From: SIG440 sp045120135
GTDB lineage: Bacteria > Bacillota > Clostridia > Monoglobales > Monoglobaceae
DNA length: 64,000 bases
Assembly: GCA_045120135.1 (NCBI GenBank)
Contig: JBGVEN010000001.1
Location: forward strand, 1-64,000
Reading direction: 5' to 3'
The notes below the pieces were generated by a model. It saw nothing but the letters and a program-made list of their open reading frames with translations, was not told the DNA's origin and made no database searches. Below are positions 56,491-64,000 of the stretch, in pieces; position 1 is the first letter of the stretch; every line of letters starts with the position of its first letter. A program made the position numbers and the translations under genes.

Positions 56491-56583
56491 ATATGTGTAT
56501 GTTTAAAAGTAGAGTCCGAGCGGCGTGTTTTACATATATTTAATTTTTTTACGGTAGTTTTGATTGAGAAAGGAAGTATTAAA

Positions 56584-57900
56584 TTGCAGGAGTTAGAACG
56601 TATTTGGAAAAAGGTTGCCCAGGAGCTGTCCAAGGAGATTTCGGCGGTTTCCTATGATTCGTGGATAAAGCCTATTACACCCGAGGGCATTGATGAAACA
56701 AAAATAACGCTTAAAGTTCCCTTTTCGGTAAACAAAAATATGATTATGACTAAGTATTTTTCACTTATCGAAAGTTGCCTTGAATCAGTAACCTCACATA
56801 AATTCGATATCGAGGTTGTAGTTGATGATGAGGGCAGCGAGCATTCCGAGGTTGACCCCATTACGGTGGAAAATACCCTTAATCCCAAATACACATTTTC
56901 GTCGTTTGTCGTTGGTAACAATAACAATCTGGCGTATGTGGCATCGCTTGCGGTTGCCGAAAGACCTGCAAAAACCTATAACCCTTTGTTTTTGTACGGT
57001 GGCAGCGGTCTTGGTAAAACCCATCTTATGCAGGCGATAGGTAACTATTACCGTGAGAATTATCCCAAGAAAAAGGTTCTTTACACAACAAGTGAAAAGT
57101 TTACATACGAGCTGGTTACGGCTATCCGTGAAAAGACCAATCAGACATTTCGAAATAAATATCGTAAGGTTGATCTTTTGCTGATTGATGATGTTCAGTT
57201 CTTTGCCAACAAGGAGCTTGCTCAGGAGGAATTTTTCCATACCTTTAACGCACTTTTTGAAAAGGACAAGCAGATAGTTCTGACTTGTGACCGACTTCCG
57301 TCGGAAATTCCTCAGCTTGAAGTCCGTCTTAAGACCCGCTTTAACAGCGGACTCCTTGCGGATGTTCAGCCGCCGGATTACGAAACCCGTATGGCTATCC
57401 TCAAAAGCAAAATTCAAAGTGAATACTTGTCTGTTGATGATGAAATTGTGGAATTCATTGCGGACAGCATAAAATCCAATGTCCGTGACCTTGAGGGTGC
57501 GGTTAAGAGAATTCTGGTTTATGCCGGAATAAAAAGAACCACTGAGATTTCAATGGACCTTGCAACTGCGGCACTTCGTGATATTCTTGCAACTCAACCG
57601 CAAAGAGCGATTACAGCATCGCTGATTATTGGCGAGGTTGAAAAGTATTTCAGACTTACAAAAGGCTCGCTTGTTTCCAAAAAGCGTTCCAAGGATATTG
57701 CACTTCCGAGACAGGTGGGTATGTATATTTGCCGTGAATTGCTTGACGACCCGTCATTCCCCAGAATTGGTGAGGAATTCGGCGGGCGTGACCACACAAC
57801 GGCAATGCATAATGTAAAAAAGATATCCGAGGATATCGAAACCGACCAGGAGCTTGCCAATATGGTGAGAGAAATTATGTCCAATATAAAAAAAGGATAA
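56584..57900 (+). CDS. dnaA: Chromosomal replication initiator protein DnaA
   Basis: A 438-residue AAA+ initiator that binds DnaA boxes and opens the origin. Domain I (1-80) begins MQELERIWKKVAQELSKEI; the AAA+ domain has Walker A GGSGLGKTH (139-147) and Walker B LLLIDDVQFF; domain IV ends with the box-binding signature GGRDHTTAMHNVKKI. I start at TTG 56584, seven bases after AGGAAG, because the upstream frame runs through the promoter and matches no DnaA. The following gene is mnmE, not dnaN as in most Firmicutes. Confidence 0.96.
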   Translation: MQELERIWKKVAQELSKEISAVSYDSWIKPITPEGIDETKITLKVPFSVNKNMIMTKYFSLIESCLESVTSHKFDIEVVVDDEGSEHSEVDPITVENTLNPKYTFSSFVVGNNNNLAYVASLAVAERPAKTYNPLFLYGGSGLGKTHLMQAIGNYYRENYPKKKVLYTTSEKFTYELVTAIREKTNQTFRNKYRKVDLLLIDDVQFFANKELAQEEFFHTFNALFEKDKQIVLTCDRLPSEIPQLEVRLKTRFNSGLLADVQPPDYETRMAILKSKIQSEYLSVDDEIVEFIADSIKSNVRDLEGAVKRILVYAGIKRTTEISMDLATAALRDILATQPQRAITASLIIGEVEKYFRLTKGSLVSKKRSKDIALPRQVGMYICRELLDDPSFPRIGEEFGGRDHTTAMHNVKKISEDIETDQELANMVREIMSNIKKG

Positions 57901-57943
57901 CCTTCCCTATCGTTATTTAATATGGAAAGGAAATATTTAAACA

Positions 57944-59338
57944 ATGAAAATGTTTGATACAATTGCTGCCATTGCCACACCCGTAGGCGTTGGCGGCATT
58001 GCCATTATTAGGCTTAGTGGCGAAGCTGCTGTAAATTGTGCGGAGAAGATAATTTTCCCCAAAAACAAGAAATTACCTGCTGAGCTTGAAAGCCATAAAC
58101 TGACCCTTTCGGATATCCGCAGAGTATCCGACGGTGCTGTTATTGATGAAGCCCTTGCGGTGGTTATGAGGGGTCCTCATTCGTATACGGGTGAGGATGT
58201 AGTGGAAATAAACTGCCATGGTGGCTATCTTGTTGCGGAGTCGATTCTTGAGGAACTTCTTCTGTCAGGCGCAAGACTTGCAGAGCCGGGCGAGTTTACA
58301 CGCCGTGCGCTTATGAATGGCAAAACCGATTTGCTTAAAGCGGAGGCTACGATTGACCTTATCCACTCAAATTCTGCTCTTGGCCGTGATAATGCTGCAC
58401 GCACGCTTACCGGTGTGCTTTCGGAAAAGGTGGAGGAAATCCGTGCCGAGGCGATAGAATTTGCGGCAAATATTTCGGCAGTTGCAGACTATCCGGATGA
58501 GGTTGATGAAATACCCGAATCTGTTCTGGAGGAACGGGTCGAAAGTATTTCATCTAAAATAGAGGAGTTGTTGTCAGGATTTGCTAAGGGTAAAATTATG
58601 CGTGACGGAATAAAAACGGTTATTGCAGGCAGACCCAATGTGGGTAAGTCCTCGCTTTTGAATGCAATAAGCCGTACAGACAGAGCGATTGTTACGGATA
58701 TACCCGGAACAACACGGGATACAGTTGAGGAGTATGTAACAGTTAATGGAATAGCTCTCAGGCTTATCGATACAGCCGGAATTCGGGAAAGTGAAAATTC
58801 GGTTGAAAAGATAGGAATTGAAAAAGCCAAGGAAAACATCGAAAAATCCGAGCTTTGCCTGTTTGTGATTGATGCGTCAGAGGGAATTTCGGACGAAGAT
58901 TTAAAAATTTTTGAGTATACAAAAGGAAAAACCGTAATAGTTATATTAAATAAAACAGACAAGTCTATGGAAATGTCAGCTGAGGACTTTGCCGCTGCAT
59001 TAAAAATTGCTCCCGAAGAGATTGTTGCAACGGCGACACCTTTGGGAGAACAACCGTCAGGGATAGACGAGCTTGAACGAAAAATAAGTGAAAAGTTCCT
59101 TAAGGGTGGAATTTCCAAGGATGATGTCTTTATTTCAAATGACAGGCAAAAAGACGCACTTATAAAAGCAAAGCAGATTGCTGACGGAATGAAACAATGC
59201 ATAAAAAATCAAATGCCAACAGATGTTCTCTATGTAGATTTAGAGGAGCTGATAGCGGCATTGGGTGAAGTTACGGGTGTTACGGTGCAAGATGAAATTA
59301 TTGATAAGGTATTTGCCCGCTTCTGCGTAGGAAAGTAA
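57944..59338 (+). CDS. mnmE: tRNA modification GTPase MnmE
   Basis: With MnmG, MnmE adds the carboxymethylaminomethyl (or aminomethyl) group at C5 of wobble uridines. The 464 residues include the N-terminal folate domain (IAAIATPVGVGGIAIIRLSG), the G domain with GRPNVGKSSLLN, DIPGTTRDTVEE, DTAGIR and NKTD, and the C-terminal FCVGK with the essential cysteine. mnmG is outside the window. In many Firmicutes mnmE follows the yidC-jag genes; here dnaA is on the other side. Confidence 0.97.
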   Translation: MKMFDTIAAIATPVGVGGIAIIRLSGEAAVNCAEKIIFPKNKKLPAELESHKLTLSDIRRVSDGAVIDEALAVVMRGPHSYTGEDVVEINCHGGYLVAESILEELLLSGARLAEPGEFTRRALMNGKTDLLKAEATIDLIHSNSALGRDNAARTLTGVLSEKVEEIRAEAIEFAANISAVADYPDEVDEIPESVLEERVESISSKIEELLSGFAKGKIMRDGIKTVIAGRPNVGKSSLLNAISRTDRAIVTDIPGTTRDTVEEYVTVNGIALRLIDTAGIRESENSVEKIGIEKAKENIEKSELCLFVIDASEGISDEDLKIFEYTKGKTVIVILNKTDKSMEMSAEDFAAALKIAPEEIVATATPLGEQPSGIDELERKISEKFLKGGISKDDVFISNDRQKDALIKAKQIADGMKQCIKNQMPTDVLYVDLEELIAALGEVTGVTVQDEIIDKVFARFCVGK

Positions 59339-59421
59339 GGCTGAAAATCACCTTATACCGTCCGTCCTGCATTTGAAATGATATATGCCCGTTTCTCGGG
59401 TGAAAGGAAACGAAAGGAAAA

Positions 59422-60426
59422 ATGTCAGAAGTATTTGAAATCAGATTTGATTTTGCAGAAAAATGGGTCAGACACGCAAAAACCGAATATCTGCAAATCT
59501 ACATATATATATTAAGCCAGTATAAAAAGTCCGGCAAAATGCCAAAAGCGCAAACCGTGGCAAAAAAGCTGGAAAAAGAGCTTGAAACCATTCAGGCGGC
59601 TCTGGAATTCTGGGTGCTTGTGGGTGAAATGGTCGAGACAGACACCGGCTTTGCTTTTGCTGACGGCACAGCACCAACAAAGCCAAAGAAAAAGCCGGAA
59701 GACACAGAAAAAGACACGGCAAGTAAGTTCCGTGCAAGACCGTCCTATGCATCAGCGGAGATTGATGCGGCAGCATCAGTCAATAAAGAGGTAGATTATC
59801 TTTTCCGTGAGGCAGAAAAAATTCTGGAAAAGATACTAAGCCCGTCGGATTTTGAAATGCTGTATTCATTTGTTGATTGGCTGGGACTTCCCGTTGAAGT
59901 GGTAATTATGCTTCTTCGGTTTGCAGCAGGTCGGGGTAAAACCGGCAAGAGGTATCTTGAAACAGTTGCAATTGACTGGGCGGATAAGGGAATTGACACA
60001 TACGATAGTGCTGAGGAGTATATAAGAGAGATTGAGCTCAAGCTTTCCAACGAGGGTAAGGTTCGAAGTATTCTTGGGATATACGATAGAGCACTCACTC
60101 AGACCGAGAAGAAATATATAAAGCTTTGGACATTTGAAAAAAATGTTCCGGCAGAGCTTGTGGCAGAGGCGTATGACCGCACGGTTGCCGCAACGGGTAA
60201 GCTCAGCTGGGCATATATGAACAAAATTCTTATGAGCTGGGTAGAAGAGGGAATTTCAACGGTGGATGGTGTTCGTGAGAAGGAAGCTTTGTTCAAACTC
60301 AAGTCTGCACCAACTAAGGAAAAGACTGGTGGTAAAAAGAGTAAATTTGATAACTACACAGATACAAACAAGCCTGACTATTCAGACTTTGCCGAAAAAA
60401 TATTAGAGGATATGCTGGAGGGGTGA
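59422..60426 (+). CDS. DnaD-domain primosomal protein
   Basis: A 334-residue protein whose residues about 85-285 hold two DnaD/DnaB_2 type helical domains, for example YLFREAEKILEKILSPSDFEM and VEVVIMLLRFAAGRGK in the first, and WAYMNKILMSWVEEGISTV in the second. The last is the typical YxxxIL-x-W-x-x-x-G-I motif. Such proteins remodel DNA and help load the replicative helicase. It forms an operon with the DnaC-like gene, seven bases downstream. Start chosen at the ATG after AAAGGAAACGAAAGGAAAA. Confidence 0.9.
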   Translation: MSEVFEIRFDFAEKWVRHAKTEYLQIYIYILSQYKKSGKMPKAQTVAKKLEKELETIQAALEFWVLVGEMVETDTGFAFADGTAPTKPKKKPEDTEKDTASKFRARPSYASAEIDAAASVNKEVDYLFREAEKILEKILSPSDFEMLYSFVDWLGLPVEVVIMLLRFAAGRGKTGKRYLETVAIDWADKGIDTYDSAEEYIREIELKLSNEGKVRSILGIYDRALTQTEKKYIKLWTFEKNVPAELVAEAYDRTVAATGKLSWAYMNKILMSWVEEGISTVDGVREKEALFKLKSAPTKEKTGGKKSKFDNYTDTNKPDYSDFAEKILEDMLEG

Positions 60427-60433
60427 GAGATTT

Positions 60434-61399
60434 ATGGAATCAGCTTATGTTCTTGCTAACAGAGAACTGGAGGAAATCCGTCAGAAAAATCGGGAGAAAC
60501 AAAGCATACACCGTGCAGAGGTGCTGTTAAAAGCACCGGAGCTTGCAGATATTGAAGCCGAGCTTATGCGTCAGGGTTCACGGCTGCTTGGTTGTGTGTT
60601 AAATAAAAGTTGTGACTTTGAAGAGGTAAAGAGTAAAATTCAAAGCTTGCAAAAGGATAAAGCAGAGCTTTTGAAAAAAGGTGGCTTTGCGGAGGATTAC
60701 ATTGACGATATATATTCCTGTAAGGAATGTAAGGATACAGGATTTGTTGAAGGACATCGATGCACTTGTCTTAAACATCTTATTGTGAAGCATATCGGTG
60801 CGAATGCAAATCTGACCGACAGTATGCGAGAACAGCGGTTCGAAAACTTTGATCTTTCACTTTTTGCTAATCAGGGCGAGAATAGTGAAAAAACTCTTAA
60901 GGTTATGCAGGTGATATGTGACAAGGCGATTGACTTTGCTGAAAACTTCGATAAAACCAACGAGAATTTTCTGATTATGGGTAACGCCGGTACGGGTAAA
61001 ACCTTTGTTACAAGCTGTATTGCAAATCGTGCCCTTGAACGTGGAAAAACCGTTTATTACCAGACCGCATTCAAATTGTTTGAATTGTTTGAAAATGCAA
61101 AATTTGGAAAGGGCGATGAGGATGCGGGCGACACGGTTAAATATGTATACAATGTCGATTTGCTTATCATTGATGATTTAGGAACAGAATTTCAGACCCA
61201 ATACACAGCAGCAGTACTGTTTGATATAATTAATTCAAGAAGTATTGCAGGTAAGAGCACGATTATTTCATCTAACCTTGGCTTTGAGGAGCTTTCAAAC
61301 AATTACAGCCAGCGTGTTGTGTCGAGATTTATGGGTGAATATAAAATATTCCAGACCCTTGGCAAAGACCTGAGGGCTCTGAAACGAACAAAAAATTAA
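60434..61399 (+). CDS. DnaC/DnaI-like helicase-loader ATPase
   Basis: A 321-residue AAA+ protein. The N-terminal region has a zinc-finger-like CKECKDTGFVEGHRCTCLKH (residues about 96-115). Walker A GNAGTGKTFVTS (about 186-197) and Walker B LLIIDDLGTEF follow. The combination of a zinc region and an IstB/DnaC-type ATPase is that of DnaI/DnaC loaders. With the DnaD-type partner it probably loads the replicative helicase near dnaA. It ends 15 bases before rnfC. Confidence 0.92.
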   Translation: MESAYVLANRELEEIRQKNREKQSIHRAEVLLKAPELADIEAELMRQGSRLLGCVLNKSCDFEEVKSKIQSLQKDKAELLKKGGFAEDYIDDIYSCKECKDTGFVEGHRCTCLKHLIVKHIGANANLTDSMREQRFENFDLSLFANQGENSEKTLKVMQVICDKAIDFAENFDKTNENFLIMGNAGTGKTFVTSCIANRALERGKTVYYQTAFKLFELFENAKFGKGDEDAGDTVKYVYNVDLLIIDDLGTEFQTQYTAAVLFDIINSRSIAGKSTIISSNLGFEELSNNYSQRVVSRFMGEYKIFQTLGKDLRALKRTKN

Positions 61400-61414
61400 T
61401 AAAAGGAGGCAACA

Positions 61415-62779
61415 ATGATTAACCTCAACACATTCAGAAAGTTAATGGGCATGACAGAGATTTACACCTTCAGCGGAGGCATCCATCCTCACGATATGAA
61501 GGGTGCAACAAAGGATAAGCCAATAATAGACCTTGAAGCACCGGACGAACTGGTGTTTCCTCTTCAGCAAAGCCTTGGTGCTCCGGCAGTGCCCTGCGTT
61601 GAAGTGGGCGAAAGAGTGCTTATGGGTCAGAAAATAGCCGAGGCAGGCGGTTTTGTTTCTGCAAACATCCATTCATCAGTTTCGGGAACGGTTAAAGCAA
61701 TTGAAGACCGTATCCACCCTAACGGTGTAAAGATGAAGGCTATTGTAATCGAAAATGACCACCTCGAGGAAGTGGCAGATACACTTACCCCCTTAGACGA
61801 AAAAACTGTTACTCCGGCTGAGATAGTTCAGCGTGTTAAGGATGCGGGAATAGTAGGTATGGGCGGTGCAACATTCCCTACCCATATAAAGCTCAGTCCC
61901 CCCGCGGATAAAAAAATTGAGTATGCAATTGTAAATGGTGCCGAGTGTGAGCCGTACCTTACTTCCGACCACAGAGCAATGCTTGAAACAGCAGATGAGG
62001 TAATTGCCGGATTAAAGCTTATTATGAAAGCTCTTGGTCTTAATAAAGGCTATATAGCGGTTGAAACCAATAAACCTGATGCAATTGCAAAGCTTAAGGA
62101 ATATGCGGTAAAGGAAACGGATGTTGAAATTAATATTGTAGGGGTTAAAACAAAGTATCCGCAAGGTTCGGAAAAGCATCTTATCAAGGCTTTGACGGGC
62201 AGATGCGTACCTCCGGGTAAGCTGCCTATGGATGTGGGGGCGGTGGTTAATAACATCGACACCTGCGCCGCAATTGCCAGAGCGGTGTTGAAAGGTCAAC
62301 CCTTAATCAAGCGAATTGTGACAGTCAGCGGTGATTGTATTGTCGAGCCTCTTAACTTCCGTGTTCCTGTCGGAACTTCGTTTAAGTATTTAACCGAAAA
62401 ATGCGGCGGTTTTACAAAGCTAGCGGCAAAGATTATAATGGGCGGGCCTATGATGGGTATATCCCTGACAGAGCTTGATGTGCCGGTTGTTAAAGGTTCA
62501 TCAGGTATGCTTGCATTCAGCGAGGAGATGGCATTGCCCCAGCCCACAGCAAACTGTCTCAGATGTGGCAGATGTGTTACCGGCTGTCCTATGAATCTGC
62601 TTCCCAATGTGATTAAAGAAGCGGTTTGTGCAAATGATTTTGACAAGCTTGTGAAACTTAATATTAACGATTGTATTCAGTGCGGCTCGTGTACCTATGT
62701 GTGCCCTGCAGAACAGCATCCGCTCCAGTATGTAAGAACGGGCAAGGCAAAACTTAGCCGTCGGGAGGTGAAGGCATAA
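61415..62779 (+). CDS. rnfC: Electron transport complex subunit RnfC
   Basis: The peripheral NADH-oxidising subunit of the Rnf complex (454 residues), which couples ferredoxin and NAD+ to ion pumping. The N-terminal part has GGIHPHDMKG, the flavin/NADH-binding GIVGMGGATFPTHIKL, and two C-terminal 4Fe-4S clusters, CLRCGRCVTGCPMNLLP and CIQCGSCTYVCPAEQHP. Ribosome site AAAAGGAGGCAACA. Its stop overlaps rnfD by one base (TAATG). Confidence 0.97.
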   Translation: MINLNTFRKLMGMTEIYTFSGGIHPHDMKGATKDKPIIDLEAPDELVFPLQQSLGAPAVPCVEVGERVLMGQKIAEAGGFVSANIHSSVSGTVKAIEDRIHPNGVKMKAIVIENDHLEEVADTLTPLDEKTVTPAEIVQRVKDAGIVGMGGATFPTHIKLSPPADKKIEYAIVNGAECEPYLTSDHRAMLETADEVIAGLKLIMKALGLNKGYIAVETNKPDAIAKLKEYAVKETDVEINIVGVKTKYPQGSEKHLIKALTGRCVPPGKLPMDVGAVVNNIDTCAAIARAVLKGQPLIKRIVTVSGDCIVEPLNFRVPVGTSFKYLTEKCGGFTKLAAKIIMGGPMMGISLTELDVPVVKGSSGMLAFSEEMALPQPTANCLRCGRCVTGCPMNLLPNVIKEAVCANDFDKLVKLNINDCIQCGSCTYVCPAEQHPLQYVRTGKAKLSRREVKA

Positions 62780-63804
62780 TGGAAAATTTAAAAGAAAAAC
62801 TTATTGTTACCGAATCCCCTCATGTAAGGTCGGGAAACACAACAGCGGGAATAATGCTTGATGTAATTATTGCATTGATGCCTGCACTTATTGCCGGTGT
62901 GGTTATTTTTGGCTACCGTTCGGCAACTTTGGCGCTTGTATGTGTTTCTGCATCGGTGTTTTTCGAATGGCTCTGGTGTAAAATCATAAAAAAACCATCA
63001 TCTATTGGTGATTACAGTGCTGCTGTTACCGGACTTTTGCTTGCTATGAATCTTCCGGTTACAATGCCGTTCTGGATGGCGGTAGTAGGTGCGTTTTTCG
63101 CAATTGTGATTGTTAAGCAGTTTTTTGGCGGAATCGGTCATAACTTTATAAACCCGGCTTTAGCCGCAAGAGCATTTCTTCTTACCTCGTGGGCACAAGC
63201 TATGACTACATGGGTTGCACCTTTTACAAAGGTGGGAGCAGATGCGATTTCCCAAGCGACCCCTTTGGCACAGCTGGCTAAGTCCATAGATGCTGTTTCA
63301 ACTGCTACTTCTGTAGCGGAGCCGGTTCAGCTTCCCTCGTATCTTGATTTGTTTTTAGGTACAACAGGCGGCTGTATAGGTGAGACATGTGCCCTTGCAC
63401 TTCTTATAGGTGCATTATACCTTCTTGCAAAAAAGGTAATCAGCATAAAAATCCCTGTGACCTACATAGCTACCGTTGCAGTATTGACATTTGTGTTTGG
63501 CGGCAAAGACGGACTCTTCACTGGTGATGCACTTTATCACATTTTGTCGGGCGGTCTTATGCTTGGTGCGTTCTTTATGGCAACCGATTATGTAACAACT
63601 CCCTATACCCCCAAGGGTCAGATTATATTCGGTATAGGCTGCGGCGTTTTAACAGCTGTTATCCGTCTATGGGGCGGCTATCCTGAGGGTGTTTCGTACT
63701 CAATTCTTCTTATGAATGTCGCATCACCGCTGATCGACAGATATACAGCCCCCAAAAGATTTGGTGCTTTTAAAGAGAAAAAGGAGGGCGGAAAAAATGC
63801 TTAA
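62779..63804 (+). CDS. rnfD: Electron transport complex subunit RnfD
   Basis: A 341-residue integral membrane subunit with about nine to ten segments. It binds FMN covalently through the Thr of SQATPLAQL. N-terminal TESPHVRSGNTTAGIMLDVI and NFINPALAARAFLL are typical. It overlaps rnfC by one base and rnfG by eight, so the three are translated together. Confidence 0.96.
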   Translation: MENLKEKLIVTESPHVRSGNTTAGIMLDVIIALMPALIAGVVIFGYRSATLALVCVSASVFFEWLWCKIIKKPSSIGDYSAAVTGLLLAMNLPVTMPFWMAVVGAFFAIVIVKQFFGGIGHNFINPALAARAFLLTSWAQAMTTWVAPFTKVGADAISQATPLAQLAKSIDAVSTATSVAEPVQLPSYLDLFLGTTGGCIGETCALALLIGALYLLAKKVISIKIPVTYIATVAVLTFVFGGKDGLFTGDALYHILSGGLMLGAFFMATDYVTTPYTPKGQIIFGIGCGVLTAVIRLWGGYPEGVSYSILLMNVASPLIDRYTAPKRFGAFKEKKEGGKNA

Positions 63805-64000
63805 CAAAGAAACATTAATTACTTCCCTTAAACTCTTTATAATTACAGCGGTTGCAGCGTTTTGCCTTGCTGCAGTAAATAAAATCACATTGCCGATCAT
63901 TGCGGAAAATAATGCAGCGGCAGAAGTAAGAGCGCAACAGGATGTTCTTCCGTCTGCCCTGGAGTTTATTGAAAGCGAAGCAAAACAACCTGAGGACAGT
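63797..64000 (+). CDS. rnfG: Electron transport complex subunit RnfG, N-terminal part
   Basis: The window ends after 68 codons. The visible part has one membrane segment (about residues 12-33, LKLFIITAVAAFCLAAVNKI) followed by a periplasmic-side stretch ending QDVLPSALEFIESEA, as in RnfG. The covalent-FMN domain lies beyond the window. ATG follows AAGGAGGGCGGAAAA. It overlaps rnfD by 8 bp. Confidence 0.92.
   Translation, partial: MLNKETLITSLKLFIITAVAAFCLAAVNKITLPIIAENNAAAEVRAQQDVLPSALEFIESEAKQPEDS

Noticed and set aside
56446..56583. N-terminal extension of dnaA by 46 residues
   Set aside because: The extension covers the dnaA promoter, lacks similarity to DnaA and has no ribosome site; the TTG at 56584 has one.
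56209..56583. oriC in the rpmH-dnaA gap
   Set aside because: This is the textbook place, but I found no TTATCCACA or one-mismatch box on either strand; it remains possible with atypical boxes.
56794..57417. 207-residue minus-strand frame inside dnaA
   Set aside because: Antisense to the conserved AAA+ domain with no features of its own.
58489..59202. 237-residue minus-strand frame inside mnmE
   Set aside because: Ser/Ile-rich shadow frame opposite a complete MnmE.
1..64000. CRISPR arrays, insertion sequences, prophage or toxin-antitoxin systems
   Set aside because: No regularly spaced repeats, transposase, integrase or phage structural genes are visible; the XRE gene has no toxin-like partner.

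Overview
The window looks like the chromosome of an anaerobic, spore-forming member of the Clostridia (Bacillota). Evidence: sporulation-type genes (sigH, spoVT, spoIID, a SpoVB-like flippase, jag/spoIIIJ), an Rnf complex, acetate kinase/phosphotransacetylase, SLH-type surface proteins, strong AGGAGG-like ribosome sites and AT-rich promoters that nearly all have a 17-bp spacer. It is a chromosomal core region. I see no prophage, transposase, CRISPR array or defence island. The species cannot be named from sequence alone.

Layout. 0-1.2 kb: two tandem tRNA-Val(UAC) genes, a small DUF1858 protein and a 0.6-kb AT-rich, C-over-G-skewed gap with a cluster of DnaA-box-like 9-mers. 1.2-9.3 kb: sigH, ackA-pta, tmcAL, ybaK, rarA, glyA, nth. 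9.4-19.3 kb: a third, inverted tRNA-Val in front of yceD-rpmF, then a long plus-strand run (comEA-like, yesL-like, acyl-CoA synthetase, ung, tagA-like, DJ-1 family, CPBP protease, mltG, trmR, rodA). 19.3-25.1 kb: cca with a degenerate kinase-like partner, rplM-rpsI, an unusual NlpC/P60-like protein and spoVT. 25.2-35.2 kb: DUF975, esterase, rnhA, nifS-nifU-mnmA, pcrA, methyltransferase, csp, hslO, a second CPBP protease. 35.3-40.5 kb: XRE regulator and divergent membrane protein, GT-C-like protein, SpoVB-like flippase, cytidylate-kinase-like protein, spoIID. 40.6-47.6 kb: rpsF-ssb-rpsR, SLH amidase, U32 protein, large SLH protein. 47.7-53.4 kb: argCJBRDF operon on the minus strand. 53.5-64 kb: rpmH-rnpA-yidD-yidC-jag diverging from dnaA, then mnmE, dnaD-like, dnaC-like and rnfCDG (rnfG cut by the window edge).

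How the genes fit together. Several genes converge on tRNA maturation and wobble-base modification: mnmA with nifS/nifU supplying sulfur, mnmE, trmR plus a TrhP-like U32 protein for 5-methoxyuridine, tmcAL, cca, ybaK and rnpA. The tRNA-Val(UAC) present three times is itself a plausible substrate for the 5-methoxyuridine pair. A second theme is the cell envelope: mltG, rodA, tagA-like, flippase, GT-C-like protein, SpoIID and two SLH proteins.

No classic new multi-gene system stands out. The items most worth a second look are: the DnaA-box cluster 55 kb from dnaA, together with a dnaA locus that lacks dnaN and visible boxes; a possible pseudoknotted RNA leader hiding the nifS ribosome site; a perfect 26-bp palindrome before rnhA; a hairpin that is both terminator-like and ribosome-site-masking before the spoVB-like gene; a catalytically degenerate kinase-like protein coupled to cca; and an NlpC/P60-like protein with an unknown 350-residue C-terminal part.
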